Positions 24,165 to 33,193 of a DNA stretch of 45,018 nt are shown one piece after another (positions within the stretch are counted from its first letter, which is position 1; every line of letters starts with the position of its first letter). The notes under the pieces are model-generated. The model did no database searches. It worked only from the letters and a program-made list of their open reading frames with translations, and was not told the origin of the DNA. Source of the stretch: Gammaproteobacteria bacterium (lineage in GTDB: Bacteria; Pseudomonadota; Gammaproteobacteria; Pseudomonadales; Azotimanducaceae); NCBI GenBank assembly GCA_026707735.1, contig JAPOWH010000025.1, forward strand, positions 1 through 45,018, given 5' to 3'. The position numbers and the translations under genes were made by a program.

Positions 24165-26000
24165 ATGTCCTACGAACATCAGGGCGAACTCCCTGCAGAC
24201 GACGAGCTCTACCGGATTCGCCATAGCTTGGCGCATGTTCTTGCCCAAGCAGTACTCGATCTGCGAGAAGGATCGACCCTCGGTTTCGGCCCGCCAATTC
24301 GCGACGGTTTCTACTACGACTTCGCACTGACGGAACCAATTACTGACGACGATTTCCCGGAAATCGAGCGCAGAATGCGCAAGATCATCAAGAGCGGACA
24401 ACGGTTTTACCGCGAAGACCTGGCACGCAACGAAGCGCTGGCACGACTATCGGAAATGGGCGAGCCATATAAACGAGAATACGCACTTGAACTGTGCGAC
24501 AAGCATGGTCTTGATGCACTGACGTTCTATCGTAATGGTCCCTTTGTCGACATGTGTGAAGGACCTCATGTCGACACCACCAAAGATATCCCCAGAGATG
24601 CCTTCAAGTTACGCAGTGTTGCTGGCGCGTATTGGCGAGGCGATTCCGACAACCAAATGCTGACTCGAATCTATGCATGGGCGTTTCGTTCAAAGGACGA
24701 ATTAGACAGCCACGTGAATGCTTTCGAAGAAGCTCAGAAGAGAGACCACAGAAAACTGGGCAAAGAGCTAGGAATCTTTGCCATCGACAACGACATTGGG
24801 CGAGGATTGCCACTATGGCTACCCAATGGCACGGTAATACGGGACGAGCTAGAAAAGCTCGCGCGCGAGCTTGAATTCAAAGCCGGTTACCAACGGGTGG
24901 CTACCCCTCACATTGCAAAGCAAGAACTGTTCTATCGCACTGGACATCTGCCCTACTACGCGGACGACATGTATCCGCCCATGGAACTGACCGAGCAAAC
25001 TGAAGACGGCGAGGTCACCAAGGAAGCGTACATACTCCGACCCATGAATTGCCCGCACCATCACAAGATCTTCGCCGCACAACCACGGAGCTATCGCGAA
25101 CTTCCTATTCGCCTTGCAGAGTATGGTCACGTATATCGATTCGAGGAGTCGGGGGCAGTGGGCGGATTGGTTCGGGTCCGCGGAATGTGCATGAACGATG
25201 CCCACATCTACTGCTCTGAAGATCAAATAAAGCCAGAGTTCCGCAATGTAATGGAGCTCTACGACGAGGCGTATCGTATATTGGGGCTTGAGTCGTATTA
25301 CCTCCGGTTGTCAAAGTCGGATCCTGAAGATCCAAAGCGAAAGGAAAAATATGTCGATAATCCTAGTGCTTGGGCGAATTCCGAGTCGCTACTGACCGAA
25401 TTGCTCGACGAAATGAGCATTGACTACGTCGAGGGGGTAGGCGAAGCAGCGTTTTATGGGCCAAAAATTGATGTCCAATTTCCGACGGTTACGGGCCGTG
25501 ATGAATCGGTAAGCACTATTCAATTGGACTTCGCGATACCCGAACGCCTGGATCTTGTCTATATCGGCGCAGATGGGCAGGAACACACTCCCTATTGCAT
25601 ACACCGAGCACCCCTTTCGACCCACGAACGATTTGTGGCGTACCTGATTGAGCACTACGGTGGCGCGTTCCCTACCTGGCTGGCACCAATCCAAGTCCAG
25701 GTGATTACTGTTTCCGAACAGTTTCACGAGTATGGACAGCGCATAGTGGATCAGCTTCGTTCGAAATTTGTACGTGCCGATCTAGCTTCTGAGTCCGATA
25801 CCGTTTCCAAGAAGATTCGGCAGGGCACGATCTTGAAAATTCCCAATCTGCTGATTGTTGGTTCTAAAGAACAAGAGGACGAAACGGTCACCTTGCGTCG
25901 TTACGGGGTACGTGAGCAAATCAACATGCCGTTGTCTCAGTTTGCGGATTCCGTAGTCCAAACGATTGCGAACCGTTCGCCTGAGTTCGATGTGCTCTAG
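24165..26000 (+). CDS. thrS: Threonyl-tRNA synthetase without TGS domain
   Basis: ThrS charges tRNA-Thr and edits mischarged serine. The 611-residue product begins directly with the editing domain: HSLAH supplies the HxxxH pair, and DMCEGPHVD the Cys/His pair. The class II catalytic core carries RPMNCPHH (zinc ligand C296), motif 2 around YRFEESGAVGGLVRVRG, and motif 3 HRAPLSTHERF. A C-terminal anticodon-binding domain starts near PIQVQVIT. The N-terminal TGS domain of about 60 residues found in E. coli ThrS is absent. A longer frame from 24087 would overlap acnA and does not supply one. The usual downstream infC-rpmI-rplT genes are absent. Confidence 0.94.
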   Translation: MSYEHQGELPADDELYRIRHSLAHVLAQAVLDLREGSTLGFGPPIRDGFYYDFALTEPITDDDFPEIERRMRKIIKSGQRFYREDLARNEALARLSEMGEPYKREYALELCDKHGLDALTFYRNGPFVDMCEGPHVDTTKDIPRDAFKLRSVAGAYWRGDSDNQMLTRIYAWAFRSKDELDSHVNAFEEAQKRDHRKLGKELGIFAIDNDIGRGLPLWLPNGTVIRDELEKLARELEFKAGYQRVATPHIAKQELFYRTGHLPYYADDMYPPMELTEQTEDGEVTKEAYILRPMNCPHHHKIFAAQPRSYRELPIRLAEYGHVYRFEESGAVGGLVRVRGMCMNDAHIYCSEDQIKPEFRNVMELYDEAYRILGLESYYLRLSKSDPEDPKRKEKYVDNPSAWANSESLLTELLDEMSIDYVEGVGEAAFYGPKIDVQFPTVTGRDESVSTIQLDFAIPERLDLVYIGADGQEHTPYCIHRAPLSTHERFVAYLIEHYGGAFPTWLAPIQVQVITVSEQFHEYGQRIVDQLRSKFVRADLASESDTVSKKIRQGTILKIPNLLIVGSKEQEDETVTLRRYGVREQINMPLSQFADSVVQTIANRSPEFDVL

Positions 26001-26038
26001 TGAATCCTAGTTTTGGGACTCTCTGAAGAGTACTTGGA

Positions 26039-26722
26039 CTAAACGTTGGTTTCGTCGTCCGGCAAGTTCATGACATACTTCACGAGGTACTTGTCCCTCG
26101 CCTTCGAGTGAGCTTCTACGGAAATCTCTCCCTTTTCGTACATTTCGCGCAACGTTTCTAGCTTTGCGTCGATGCGTTGCCTTTCGCGTTCTCGTTGCGC
26201 TTGGAAAGTTGGTTCTTGACGCACAAGACTTCGATCTGACACCCCAAAGCTCGCCGAGGCATAAACGGTTCTTCTATTGATGAACCTTATTGCAAAGTAG
26301 ACCACTTCAATGGCTAGCAAAGCTACGCCTACGCGGACGCCAAAACCCCGATCAACTCCAGCGAGGGCAACGTAGATCACGTATGCATTGCACCCCTGAA
26401 TCAGCAACCAAACTACCACGGCAGAGGCCCTGTGTAGTCCCGGAGACTTATTTGCGTGATGTTCTTCACCGCTTCGACGCGATAGTGTGAACGCGATGCG
26501 GTCCATAGCATTGGCAATGTAACGCAGCGTTTGCATAACCAACACTATGCCCAAAGTGATTAGGCCCGTGAACCAATGGGCTTGCGCAAACACAACCAAT
26601 ATCAAGCCCACATAAGTTGCAGCTACAAGAACATGTAACGCTCCCTTCCATAGCCGTTTCGTAAGAAGCGCAGGATCTGACCTTAGTTTGAAATCCATAG
26701 TGCCAACATTCTCTTCCGTCAT
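26039..26722 (-). CDS. Membrane protein with C-terminal SHOCT-like segment
   Basis: This 227-residue protein has about four membrane spans: two near 28-72 (VLVAATYVGLILVVF and GLITLGIVLVMQ) and two near 103-150. A charged cytoplasmic tail with a probable coiled coil (ERERQRIDAKLETLREM) follows. The last 35 residues, LREMYEKGEISVEAHSKARDKYL, have the spacing of a SHOCT short helical domain, which is often a membrane-protein appendage of unknown role. It converges on thrS with 38 bases between. I cannot assign a function. Confidence 0.6.
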   Translation of the reverse strand: MTEENVGTMDFKLRSDPALLTKRLWKGALHVLVAATYVGLILVVFAQAHWFTGLITLGIVLVMQTLRYIANAMDRIAFTLSRRSGEEHHANKSPGLHRASAVVVWLLIQGCNAYVIYVALAGVDRGFGVRVGVALLAIEVVYFAIRFINRRTVYASASFGVSDRSLVRQEPTFQAQRERERQRIDAKLETLREMYEKGEISVEAHSKARDKYLVKYVMNLPDDETNV

Positions 26723-26867
26723 TCAAAAATTCTATGTCGTTCCAATCAGCACAGAAAATGCAACTCTCAGATGTCGATTAACGTTCTTCCGATGTCGACC
26801 AGGAGAAATGTCGTACCCTAGTCAAACTGAGCGGTCCCGCTGACTTCAGCACATCCAAGCGACGTTT

Positions 26868-26872
26868 AGGAG
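26868..26872 (+). promoter_or_regulatory. Shine-Dalgarno for a GTG start at 26881
   Basis: AGGAG is followed after eight bases by GTG. It supports the GTG at 26881 as the start of the nitroreductase-family gene. Confidence 0.65.
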
Positions 26873-26880
26873 CACCAAGA

Positions 26881-27531
26881 GTGAAGTTAGAGTTTCGAGA
26901 GTACGAACCAAAGGAAATGCTTGCAAAATCTAGCGAGTTTCTCGAAAGCGTTGTGAGACGAAGGACAGTTAGAGACTTCGATACCCGCGCCGTTCCAGCA
27001 GGTGTGATCGAGAATGCTCTCAAAGCCGCGTTGTCAGCCCCTAGCGGTGCGAATCGGCAACCGTGGCGTTTTGTAGTAGTCACGAATCCAGAGATTAAGC
27101 AAAAGATTAGAGAAGCGGCCGAAGCAGAAGAGAAAGAGTTTTATGCCGGTAGGGCGCCAGATGAGTGGTTAGAAGCTCTGGCTCCACTGGGCACCGACGA
27201 ACACAAACCTTTCCTGACTGAAGCACCGGTATTGATCGCGATTTTTCTGGAGCGGTATGGCATTGACTCTAATGGAAAGCGCATCAAGAACTATTACACA
27301 CCAGAATCTGTCGGTATTGCCACCGGGTTTCTGCTCTGTGCGCTTCACAACGCAGGATTGGCAACTCTAACGCATACGCCCAGTCCTATGGGCTTCTTAA
27401 ATCGCATACTGAACCGCCCGGCTCGAGAGCGAGCTTTCCTGCTCTTGGTGGCGGGTTACCCGCAACAGGATGCAACCGTTCCGGACATCCATAAGTTTCC
27501 CTACGATCATGTGGTCTCTTTAGTTGACTGA
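26881..27531 (+). CDS. Nitroreductase-family flavoprotein, iodotyrosine-deiodinase-like
   Basis: This 216-residue FMN enzyme has the family opening VVRRRTVRDFDTR (phosphate-binding arginines) and APSGANRQPWRFVVV. Between residues about 78 and 110 it has the order of iodotyrosine deiodinase: an E-rich helix with EKEFY, a loop ending LGTDEHKPFL, then EAPVLIAIF. In the vertebrate enzyme the matching Glu, Tyr and Lys hold the zwitterion of a halogenated tyrosine. The C-terminus (PSPMGFLNRILNRP, LVAGYP) fits the same subgroup. Bacterial relatives are known to dehalogenate halotyrosines, so reductive dehalogenation is a fair inference, not proof. The GTG start has an AGGAG site eight bases upstream. 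Confidence 0.8.
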   Translation: MKLEFREYEPKEMLAKSSEFLESVVRRRTVRDFDTRAVPAGVIENALKAALSAPSGANRQPWRFVVVTNPEIKQKIREAAEAEEKEFYAGRAPDEWLEALAPLGTDEHKPFLTEAPVLIAIFLERYGIDSNGKRIKNYYTPESVGIATGFLLCALHNAGLATLTHTPSPMGFLNRILNRPARERAFLLLVAGYPQQDATVPDIHKFPYDHVVSLVD

Positions 27532-27600
27532 GTAGAGACCAAGCTTCGCCCGCAATTGCAATAGGCTAATACTGTCGGAGTCGTCGTCGCGGGTCCGAGG

Positions 27601-28668
27601 TCATTCTGGCCAGTTCATGCGATCAAAGAAGATCTTGCCAACAACACGCCGAAACATACGTGGAGTGCGCAACGCAACATCGGTAATTGAACCCACTGGA
27701 AGACGATCAAACGCCCAGCGAGCAGCGTGTTGCCAGTGTCTTTTGGGGTACAAATTTCTGAGGCTCTGTCCTGGATCGGGACCATTTGCCAGCAAATGCT
27801 GCGCTATGTGGATGCCGGCAAGACGCCCGAACCGATAGGCGCGGTGGATGCCACCTGCTGTTAGCGGTGACACCATACCGGCTGCATCCCCAACGAGCAT
27901 GGCGCCTTCTGTGAAAAACTTCTGCAACAGTCCTCCAATAGGAATAATGCCTCCGCGCTTCTCCAGTACTTTCCGGTCAGAAAGATCGAAGATCGGGTCA
28001 ATGTGTTTTACAAACTCAAGCAAGTCCACTGCACGCGAAGGGTGATAGGCCATGCCAACCTGCGTCACACCCACACCTGGAAGCACCCAACCCATGTAGC
28101 CTCTAGCGAATCTCGGGTCCACAAAGCAATGTAGAGAAAGTTCCTCTCGAGTACAAGGCTCGAACGCGTATTCCACGCCCTTGAGATATCTCGTGTTGCG
28201 ATCTAGATCAAGCGACTTTGCAACTTGGGAACGCGCACCGTCAGCACCCACCAAATAGCGACAGCAGATGTCTGCACCATCTATGTGCCACTGACCATTG
28301 CGTCTAGCCGCGTCATGAAAGGGTATCCCTAGTCGAACGTCGACGCCGCAATCGCGGGCTTCCTCCTGTAAGAAGCCAAGGAGATTGCCTGTGTCCGTAG
28401 CCAAGAAGAAGTAGTCGTCTCGCTCAACCGCAGCTGAACGTAGACTCGGGCCATACACCCGAACTCGATGAATCTCCCGAACAAGCTCTTCTGGCGCCCT
28501 CCATTCCTCGTGTGCTTCTTTAACCAGAATGCCGGTAGTGTGTATAAGGTCATCAGGCCGAAACTTTCTCTCAAGTACGAGTACTTCAAGACCGGCGCGA
28601 GCTATCGCTCGGGCACACGAGAGCCCCGCAAAGCTTGCCCCAACTATGACAACATCGTAGTCTGCCAA
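27601..28668 (-). CDS. FAD-dependent oxidoreductase, geranylgeranyl-reductase-like
   Basis: This 355-residue flavoprotein starts with the dinucleotide-binding fold VVIVGASFAGLSCARAIARAG and LVLERK, and carries the second FAD motif MLVGDAAGMVSPLTAGGIHRA near residue 265. The order resembles the geranylgeranyl reductase and aromatic-ring monooxygenase groups (YLVGADGARSQVAK in the middle). The substrate could be an isoprenoid chain or a quinone-like ring. The start is a TTG at 28668, with an in-frame stop nine codons upstream and no clear ribosome site. It lies 148 bases downstream of prc on the same strand and converges with the nitroreductase gene. Confidence 0.78.
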   Translation of the reverse strand: MADYDVVIVGASFAGLSCARAIARAGLEVLVLERKFRPDDLIHTTGILVKEAHEEWRAPEELVREIHRVRVYGPSLRSAAVERDDYFFLATDTGNLLGFLQEEARDCGVDVRLGIPFHDAARRNGQWHIDGADICCRYLVGADGARSQVAKSLDLDRNTRYLKGVEYAFEPCTREELSLHCFVDPRFARGYMGWVLPGVGVTQVGMAYHPSRAVDLLEFVKHIDPIFDLSDRKVLEKRGGIIPIGGLLQKFFTEGAMLVGDAAGMVSPLTAGGIHRAYRFGRLAGIHIAQHLLANGPDPGQSLRNLYPKRHWQHAARWAFDRLPVGSITDVALRTPRMFRRVVGKIFFDRMNWPE

Positions 28669-28816
28669 GGGACAGAAAAATGCAGGATCTAGCTAAGGCG
28701 GAACAACTGGGCAAGTTGCCGGATCGAACAACACGACGTTGCCAATAGCTAGTTAACCAATTGAATCAATTGACTCGGCAGTCGTTGTTGAACTATGACA
28801 CTGAGCCAATCAGCTA

Positions 28817-30898
28817 TTACTCAACCAAAGCAAGTGGGTTGTTCAAATTGATCAAGTCGTTCAGGATGTGGCCTGTTTCGATGAGCATCTCATCGGGCTC
28901 GTCTTTCTCCGCCTCTCTCCGTTCAGCCCTTATCTTGCTCAATTCCTCAATGTCCTCAGCTGGCTCCTTTCCATTCGCCACCAACCGAGCGTTATTTACA
29001 TCCAACCACCATTCGTTGTAGCTGTCCCGTTCTTTACGACGCTCCTCTTCGTTAAGCGATATAACCGACTCTTCTGTGTCTTCTTCGAAGCGTTGCTCCA
29101 ATGCACGTTGATACACGAAATCAGGGTTCTCCAACGTGCGTTTCTCGTGAAGTCGCTGCAATTCTCCAATATAGGGAGTTAGATCACCATAGGTCTTGAA
29201 TATTGGACCTTCGATTTCATCGTGTGCTAAAGCGCTGTCTAAGCTGCTTTCCCGATGGCGAGAGGGATCTATCGGTAGAGGAAACTCGATGTCTGGAACC
29301 ACGCCCTTGTGTTGTGTGCTCTCTCCAGAAATCCGATAGTACTTTGCCTGTGTTATCTTCAGCTGTCCATAGCGAACCGGCAGCAACTGCTGTACGGTAC
29401 CCTTGCCAAATGTCTGATTGCCAACGACCAAACCCCGACCGTAGTCTTGTATGGCGCCTGCGAAAATCTCGGACGCAGATGCCGATCGATGATCCACAAT
29501 AACGGCAAGTGGTCCGTCCCAAGCTTGTTCCGGGTCCATATCCCGCAACGTTTCGGCGCGCCCGCGGGAATGCTTGACTATTACAGTCGGTCCCGTAGCA
29601 ACAAACAAGCCCGTGAGCGAATGAGCTTCATCAAGTGAACCACCGCCATTTGCTCGCAAATCTATTATCAGACCGTCTATCTCCTCCGACTTGAGCTCGC
29701 TGATAAGCCTGCGTACGTCTCGGGTAGCACTGCGGTAGTCCGGCTCATTCCTACGTTTTGCCTCAAAGTCAACATACATTGACGGCAGGTCAATCACACC
29801 AATCTTACGATTCTGTCCTCCAGCCTCGATTTCCAAAACCCGCTTGCTCGCTGCGGATTGTTCGAGTTTGATCTCGTCTCTCACTATGGCAACTACTCGA
29901 GACTCACTGGCTTCCCCGGGTTGCTTTAGTTCCAGAAGAACCGTCGTGCCTTTCGGACCGCGAATCAGTTCCACGACGTCGGTTAGGCGCCAGCCAACAA
30001 CATCTGTTAGCGGTCCGGTGGGATCTTGGCCAACGGAAATAATTCGATCCTTGTCCTTGACGCCCCCGTTCAACTCGGCTGGACCTCCTGGTAGGAGACT
30101 TTGAATCTGAATGTATTCGTCATCTATCCCAAGCAATGCACCGATACCTTGGAGCCTCAACGACATCTGAGTGTCAAACTGATCAACAGCGCGCGGCGGG
30201 AGATACTCAGTGTGGGGATCGAACAACTTCGTAAACGCGTTCATGAAAGTTTGATATGCATCGTCTGAATTGGTTTGCGATACGTACTGCCGATTCCTTT
30301 CGTAGCGTTTCACTAGATTTGCTATGACATCCTCTTCGCCCGTCTCCTCACCTAATCGTTCTCTAATAATGATGTCGAGCAGAATCTTCTCCCATAGATC
30401 ATCTGCTTTGTCCTGATCAGTTGGCCAGTAAACATTTTCGTCCCTGACCGTCAACGTTTGCTTTGAGTCCAAGTCGAACGATTCGATTCCTTGGGACAAG
30501 CGATTCAGTATCCAATCCAGTCGTGCGATTTGACGCTGGTGTACCCGGTTAAACATTTCAAAGGCAACACCCAACTTGCCCATTCTCAACGCATCGTCAA
30601 TCTTGAATCTGTAGTCTTCGAACTCTTCAACGTCTTCAGCTAACAGGTAGGCTCTTCGCGGATCGAGACGTTCCAAGTACTGATCGAAAATTTCTGACGA
30701 AATTTCGTCGTCCAGCTTTGAGTTTTGGCTAAAGTGATTGCTCCTAACTAGGTCGACCACCGTTCTCGTAGTTCGAGCATGGACATCCAATGGCTCAATT
30801 GGCGCAACCTCTTCCCCTGAGGGTACCGGTGCCGCTGCAGAATTTCCAACGAACGCAAGCGCAAAAACAATAAAAATCGAACTGATAGATTTGTGCAT
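28817..30898 (-). CDS. prc: Carboxy-terminal processing protease Prc (Tsp)
   Basis: Prc is a periplasmic serine protease that recognises C-terminal tails, processes penicillin-binding protein 3 in E. coli, and controls peptidoglycan hydrolases. The 693-residue precursor has a signal peptide (MHKSISSIFIVFALAFVG), an N-terminal helical domain, a PDZ domain near 230-310 (LQGIGALLGI, then LLPGGPAE), and the S41 core with the catalytic serine in RSASASEIFAGA and lysine in TFGKGTVQQ. A long acidic helical tail follows (DUF3340-like). The start at 30898 is set by the signal peptide and GAGGA six bases upstream; a start 12 codons earlier is less likely. Length matches E. coli Prc (682). Confidence 0.93.
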   Translation of the reverse strand: MHKSISSIFIVFALAFVGNSAAAPVPSGEEVAPIEPLDVHARTTRTVVDLVRSNHFSQNSKLDDEISSEIFDQYLERLDPRRAYLLAEDVEEFEDYRFKIDDALRMGKLGVAFEMFNRVHQRQIARLDWILNRLSQGIESFDLDSKQTLTVRDENVYWPTDQDKADDLWEKILLDIIIRERLGEETGEEDVIANLVKRYERNRQYVSQTNSDDAYQTFMNAFTKLFDPHTEYLPPRAVDQFDTQMSLRLQGIGALLGIDDEYIQIQSLLPGGPAELNGGVKDKDRIISVGQDPTGPLTDVVGWRLTDVVELIRGPKGTTVLLELKQPGEASESRVVAIVRDEIKLEQSAASKRVLEIEAGGQNRKIGVIDLPSMYVDFEAKRRNEPDYRSATRDVRRLISELKSEEIDGLIIDLRANGGGSLDEAHSLTGLFVATGPTVIVKHSRGRAETLRDMDPEQAWDGPLAVIVDHRSASASEIFAGAIQDYGRGLVVGNQTFGKGTVQQLLPVRYGQLKITQAKYYRISGESTQHKGVVPDIEFPLPIDPSRHRESSLDSALAHDEIEGPIFKTYGDLTPYIGELQRLHEKRTLENPDFVYQRALEQRFEEDTEESVISLNEEERRKERDSYNEWWLDVNNARLVANGKEPAEDIEELSKIRAERREAEKDEPDEMLIETGHILNDLINLNNPLALVE

Positions 30899-31215
30899 AA
30901 GAGTTCCTCGCATCAATTCAGTGAATTCGTCCACTGGTTTGCATCCTGCTCATCATCAAGGTGCCTTAAAGGATAGCCGCCACGCAAGCGATGATTGACA
31001 TGTTACACAAGTCGAACGTTTTTCCTGTGCCTTTGCGGCTTTCAATTTTCGCACTCCAATTGAGTCCTGAGTCCAACTGCCACGATGCATCGCTAATTGG
31101 AGCTACTTTCTTGTCGACTTTTCGTTCAATGTCCGCAAATCACGTTAGTGCAGCGCATTGGACAAGTCTTCTAGAGTAGACAAGCAGTCTTTTGGTTAGT
31201 GCCACTTTTGATGGG
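30899..31215. other. Spacer between lepB and prc
   Basis: These 317 bases hold the prc leader, with GAGGA (complement of 30905-30909) as its ribosome site, and no gene I can support. A 62-codon plus-strand frame at 30991-31179 has no ribosome site or domain. The length suggests that prc has its own promoter, but I cannot point to a convincing one. Confidence 0.5.
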
Positions 31216-31941
31216 CTACAGCAATTCCGTAAAGAATCGTCGCGCTCTCGGACGCCAGTAGTTTTCGAGATCAAGGGAAAAAGCGACCGTATGCGCGCGA
31301 CCAATTACACGCCGGCGCTCAATGAATCCAATGGCCCTAGAATCCCGGCTGCGGTCGCGGTTATCGCCCATCATGAAGTAGTGCCCGTCAGGCACGATGA
31401 CTGGAGCGAGATTTCTCATGGCATGATCGCCAGAGCGTCGTTTTGCCCACATCACGACGCGACGATCACCCAAAATGTCCTCGTACATGAAGTCGTAGGC
31501 ACCCCGAACGCTTTTGGGAAGAGTGTCAATTTCCTCGCTCGTTAGGGGAGTATAGGAAGCACGAACTCCGTTAACAATTAGGTTGTTGCCATCCAGCGCT
31601 ATCGTGTCGCCCGGCAACGCAACCACGCGTTTGATTAGCAGATCCTTTTCCGTTTCGGGACTAGGGAACGTAACGATGTCGCCACGATCCGGGTGTCCCC
31701 ACCTAGCTATACGGTGCAATGTGAATGGCCAGCGAACGTCGTAAGCAATTTTGTCCACAACCAGCCGATCGCCTTCCAGAATGCCAGGATTCATGCTGCC
31801 CGATGGCACGTGGTTCCAATCGGCAATGGCCGATCGGAAAATCAACATCAGGACGACGAATATGAAAAATGCCCGCCAATCGCGCCAAAAGGCATAGAGA
31901 CGGTCACGCCAAATAATTTTCCAATCTCTTGAGTCGGTCAT
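31216..31941 (-). CDS. lepB: Signal peptidase I
   Basis: LepB cleaves Sec and Tat signal peptides at the outer face of the inner membrane. The 241-residue product has one strong membrane helix (WRAFFIFVVLMLIFRSAIA at about 22-40), the catalytic serine in PSGSMNPG, the box GDIVTF, the catalytic lysine in LIKRVVALPGD, and GDNRDRSRDSR near the end. It is shorter than E. coli LepB (324), which has a second N-terminal helix. The ATG at 31941 is preferred; a TTG at 31998 would add 19 proline-rich residues. It follows the DUF1244 gene closely on the same strand. Confidence 0.92.
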   Translation of the reverse strand: MTDSRDWKIIWRDRLYAFWRDWRAFFIFVVLMLIFRSAIADWNHVPSGSMNPGILEGDRLVVDKIAYDVRWPFTLHRIARWGHPDRGDIVTFPSPETEKDLLIKRVVALPGDTIALDGNNLIVNGVRASYTPLTSEEIDTLPKSVRGAYDFMYEDILGDRRVVMWAKRRSGDHAMRNLAPVIVPDGHYFMMGDNRDRSRDSRAIGFIERRRVIGRAHTVAFSLDLENYWRPRARRFFTELL

Positions 31942-32002
31942 TTTGTCGAGTGATGAGACTGCATCCCGTGCCGGAGGGAACCCTAAGCACGGAGGCAAGC
32001 CG

Positions 32003-32299
32003 CTAGTCGCCGGTCTCGAACTTCCTTAATTGATCTGCGGTCGCTTCGCTTTGGAACCGTTCCTTCCACTCCGAATACGGCATTCCATACACCATCTCGC
32101 GAGCACCTTCGTAGTCTATTGACACACCGGCTTCCTCTGCCGCAGCGACATACCACTTGGACAGGCAATTACGACAAAAACCAGCCAAATTCATGAGTTC
32201 GATGTTCTGCACGTCGGTTCGTTCGCCGAGGTGTTGCAGCAATCTACGGAACACAGCGGCCTCAAGTGCTTCGCTAGAGGTCTTGGTTTCGTCTACCAT
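32003..32299 (-). CDS. DUF1244 family protein
   Basis: This 98-residue cytoplasmic protein belongs to the conserved DUF1244 family of Proteobacteria, whose function is not established. The hallmark segment is GFCRNCLSKWYVAAAEEAG followed by YGMPYSEWKERFQSEATADQL. Two cysteines three residues apart (CRNC) could hold a metal or act in redox. The ATG at 32299 gives the usual family length; a TTG at 32368 would add 23 residues. It is probably co-transcribed with lepB, and is divergent from the TerC-family gene with 87 bases between starts. Confidence 0.85.
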   Translation of the reverse strand: MVDETKTSSEALEAAVFRRLLQHLGERTDVQNIELMNLAGFCRNCLSKWYVAAAEEAGVSIDYEGAREMVYGMPYSEWKERFQSEATADQLRKFETGD

Positions 32300-32386
32300 G
32301 TCGGTATCGGTTAGGAACCCAACTTTCTTGACCAAGGATAGTAGCAAAACCTTTTTCGACACGCGCAATTTAGCGGGATAGTTTGC

Positions 32387-33169
32387 ATGGAATTCATTTT
32401 CAGTTACGAACTGTTGGCGGCCTTTCTTACCCTGACACTGCTCGAAATAGTGTTGGGAATCGACAATGTTGTTTTCATAACCATTCTGACAAACAAACTG
32501 CCGAAACGACAGAGAAGATTGGGCAGGGTAATAGGTCTAGGCGCGGCAATGTTTGGGCGAATACTGATGCTGCTTTGCGTCAGTTGGATGATGGGCCTGA
32601 CCGAGCCGTGGCTCGAAATCGCAGGACACACATTTAGTGGTCGCGACTTGATTTTGCTCGGCGGCGGACTGTTCCTGCTATTCAAGGGAGTACGCGAAAT
32701 TCACAACTCGCTAGAGGTGGTTGATGAGAGCACTATTCGTGAACGGAAAGAAGTGACTTTCGCGGGAACCATTCTCCAAATTGTGATGGTGGACATTGTC
32801 TTTTCGCTCGATTCGGTGATAACTGCAGTTGGGCTCGTAGAGAACATTCCAGTAATTATCGCTGCGATCGTCATTTCCATTCTGGTCATGTTGCTTGCTG
32901 CAGGTCCTATCAGTCGATTTGTCGACGAGAATCCTCCAGTGAAGATGCTAGCTCTCTGCTTTATAGTGTTGATCGGTCTGGTGCTCATCATCGAAGGATC
33001 GGGAGCTCACGTTGATAAGGGTTACATCTACGTTGCAATGGCATTTTCGTTCGGTGTGCAAATGCTCAACATGCTATTGAGCAAGAGGCCCAAAATCTCA
33101 TTGCGCAAAGCGCAGTTGGGAGACCTGTATTACTCAGCCGCTTCAGCCGTACGCAGAGAGAAGAACTAG
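32387..33169 (+). CDS. TerC-family integral membrane protein
   Basis: This 260-residue protein has about seven membrane helices and the TerC signatures: GIDNVVFITIL in the first span and IVFSLDSVITAVG in the central span, each with a buried Asp that probably binds a metal ion. TerC relatives are implicated in manganese export and metal loading of secreted proteins; others take part in tellurite resistance. No cytosolic CBS or CorC domain is fused. The gene stands alone, divergent from DUF1244 and converging with yaaA 24 bases apart. Confidence 0.9.
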   Translation: MEFIFSYELLAAFLTLTLLEIVLGIDNVVFITILTNKLPKRQRRLGRVIGLGAAMFGRILMLLCVSWMMGLTEPWLEIAGHTFSGRDLILLGGGLFLLFKGVREIHNSLEVVDESTIRERKEVTFAGTILQIVMVDIVFSLDSVITAVGLVENIPVIIAAIVISILVMLLAAGPISRFVDENPPVKMLALCFIVLIGLVLIIEGSGAHVDKGYIYVAMAFSFGVQMLNMLLSKRPKISLRKAQLGDLYYSAASAVRREKN

Positions 33170-33193
33170 AGCAAAATCAAGGGCAAGTTCTAT

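Noticed and set aside
26008-26030. ACTCT-CTGA-AGAGT as an intrinsic terminator between thrS and the SHOCT-like gene
   Set aside because: The five-base stem is weak and no T-run follows on either strand.
28757-28771. CAATTG-AAT-CAATTG as an operator
   Set aside because: A short repeat in an AT-rich spacer downstream of prc; likely chance and without a regulator nearby.
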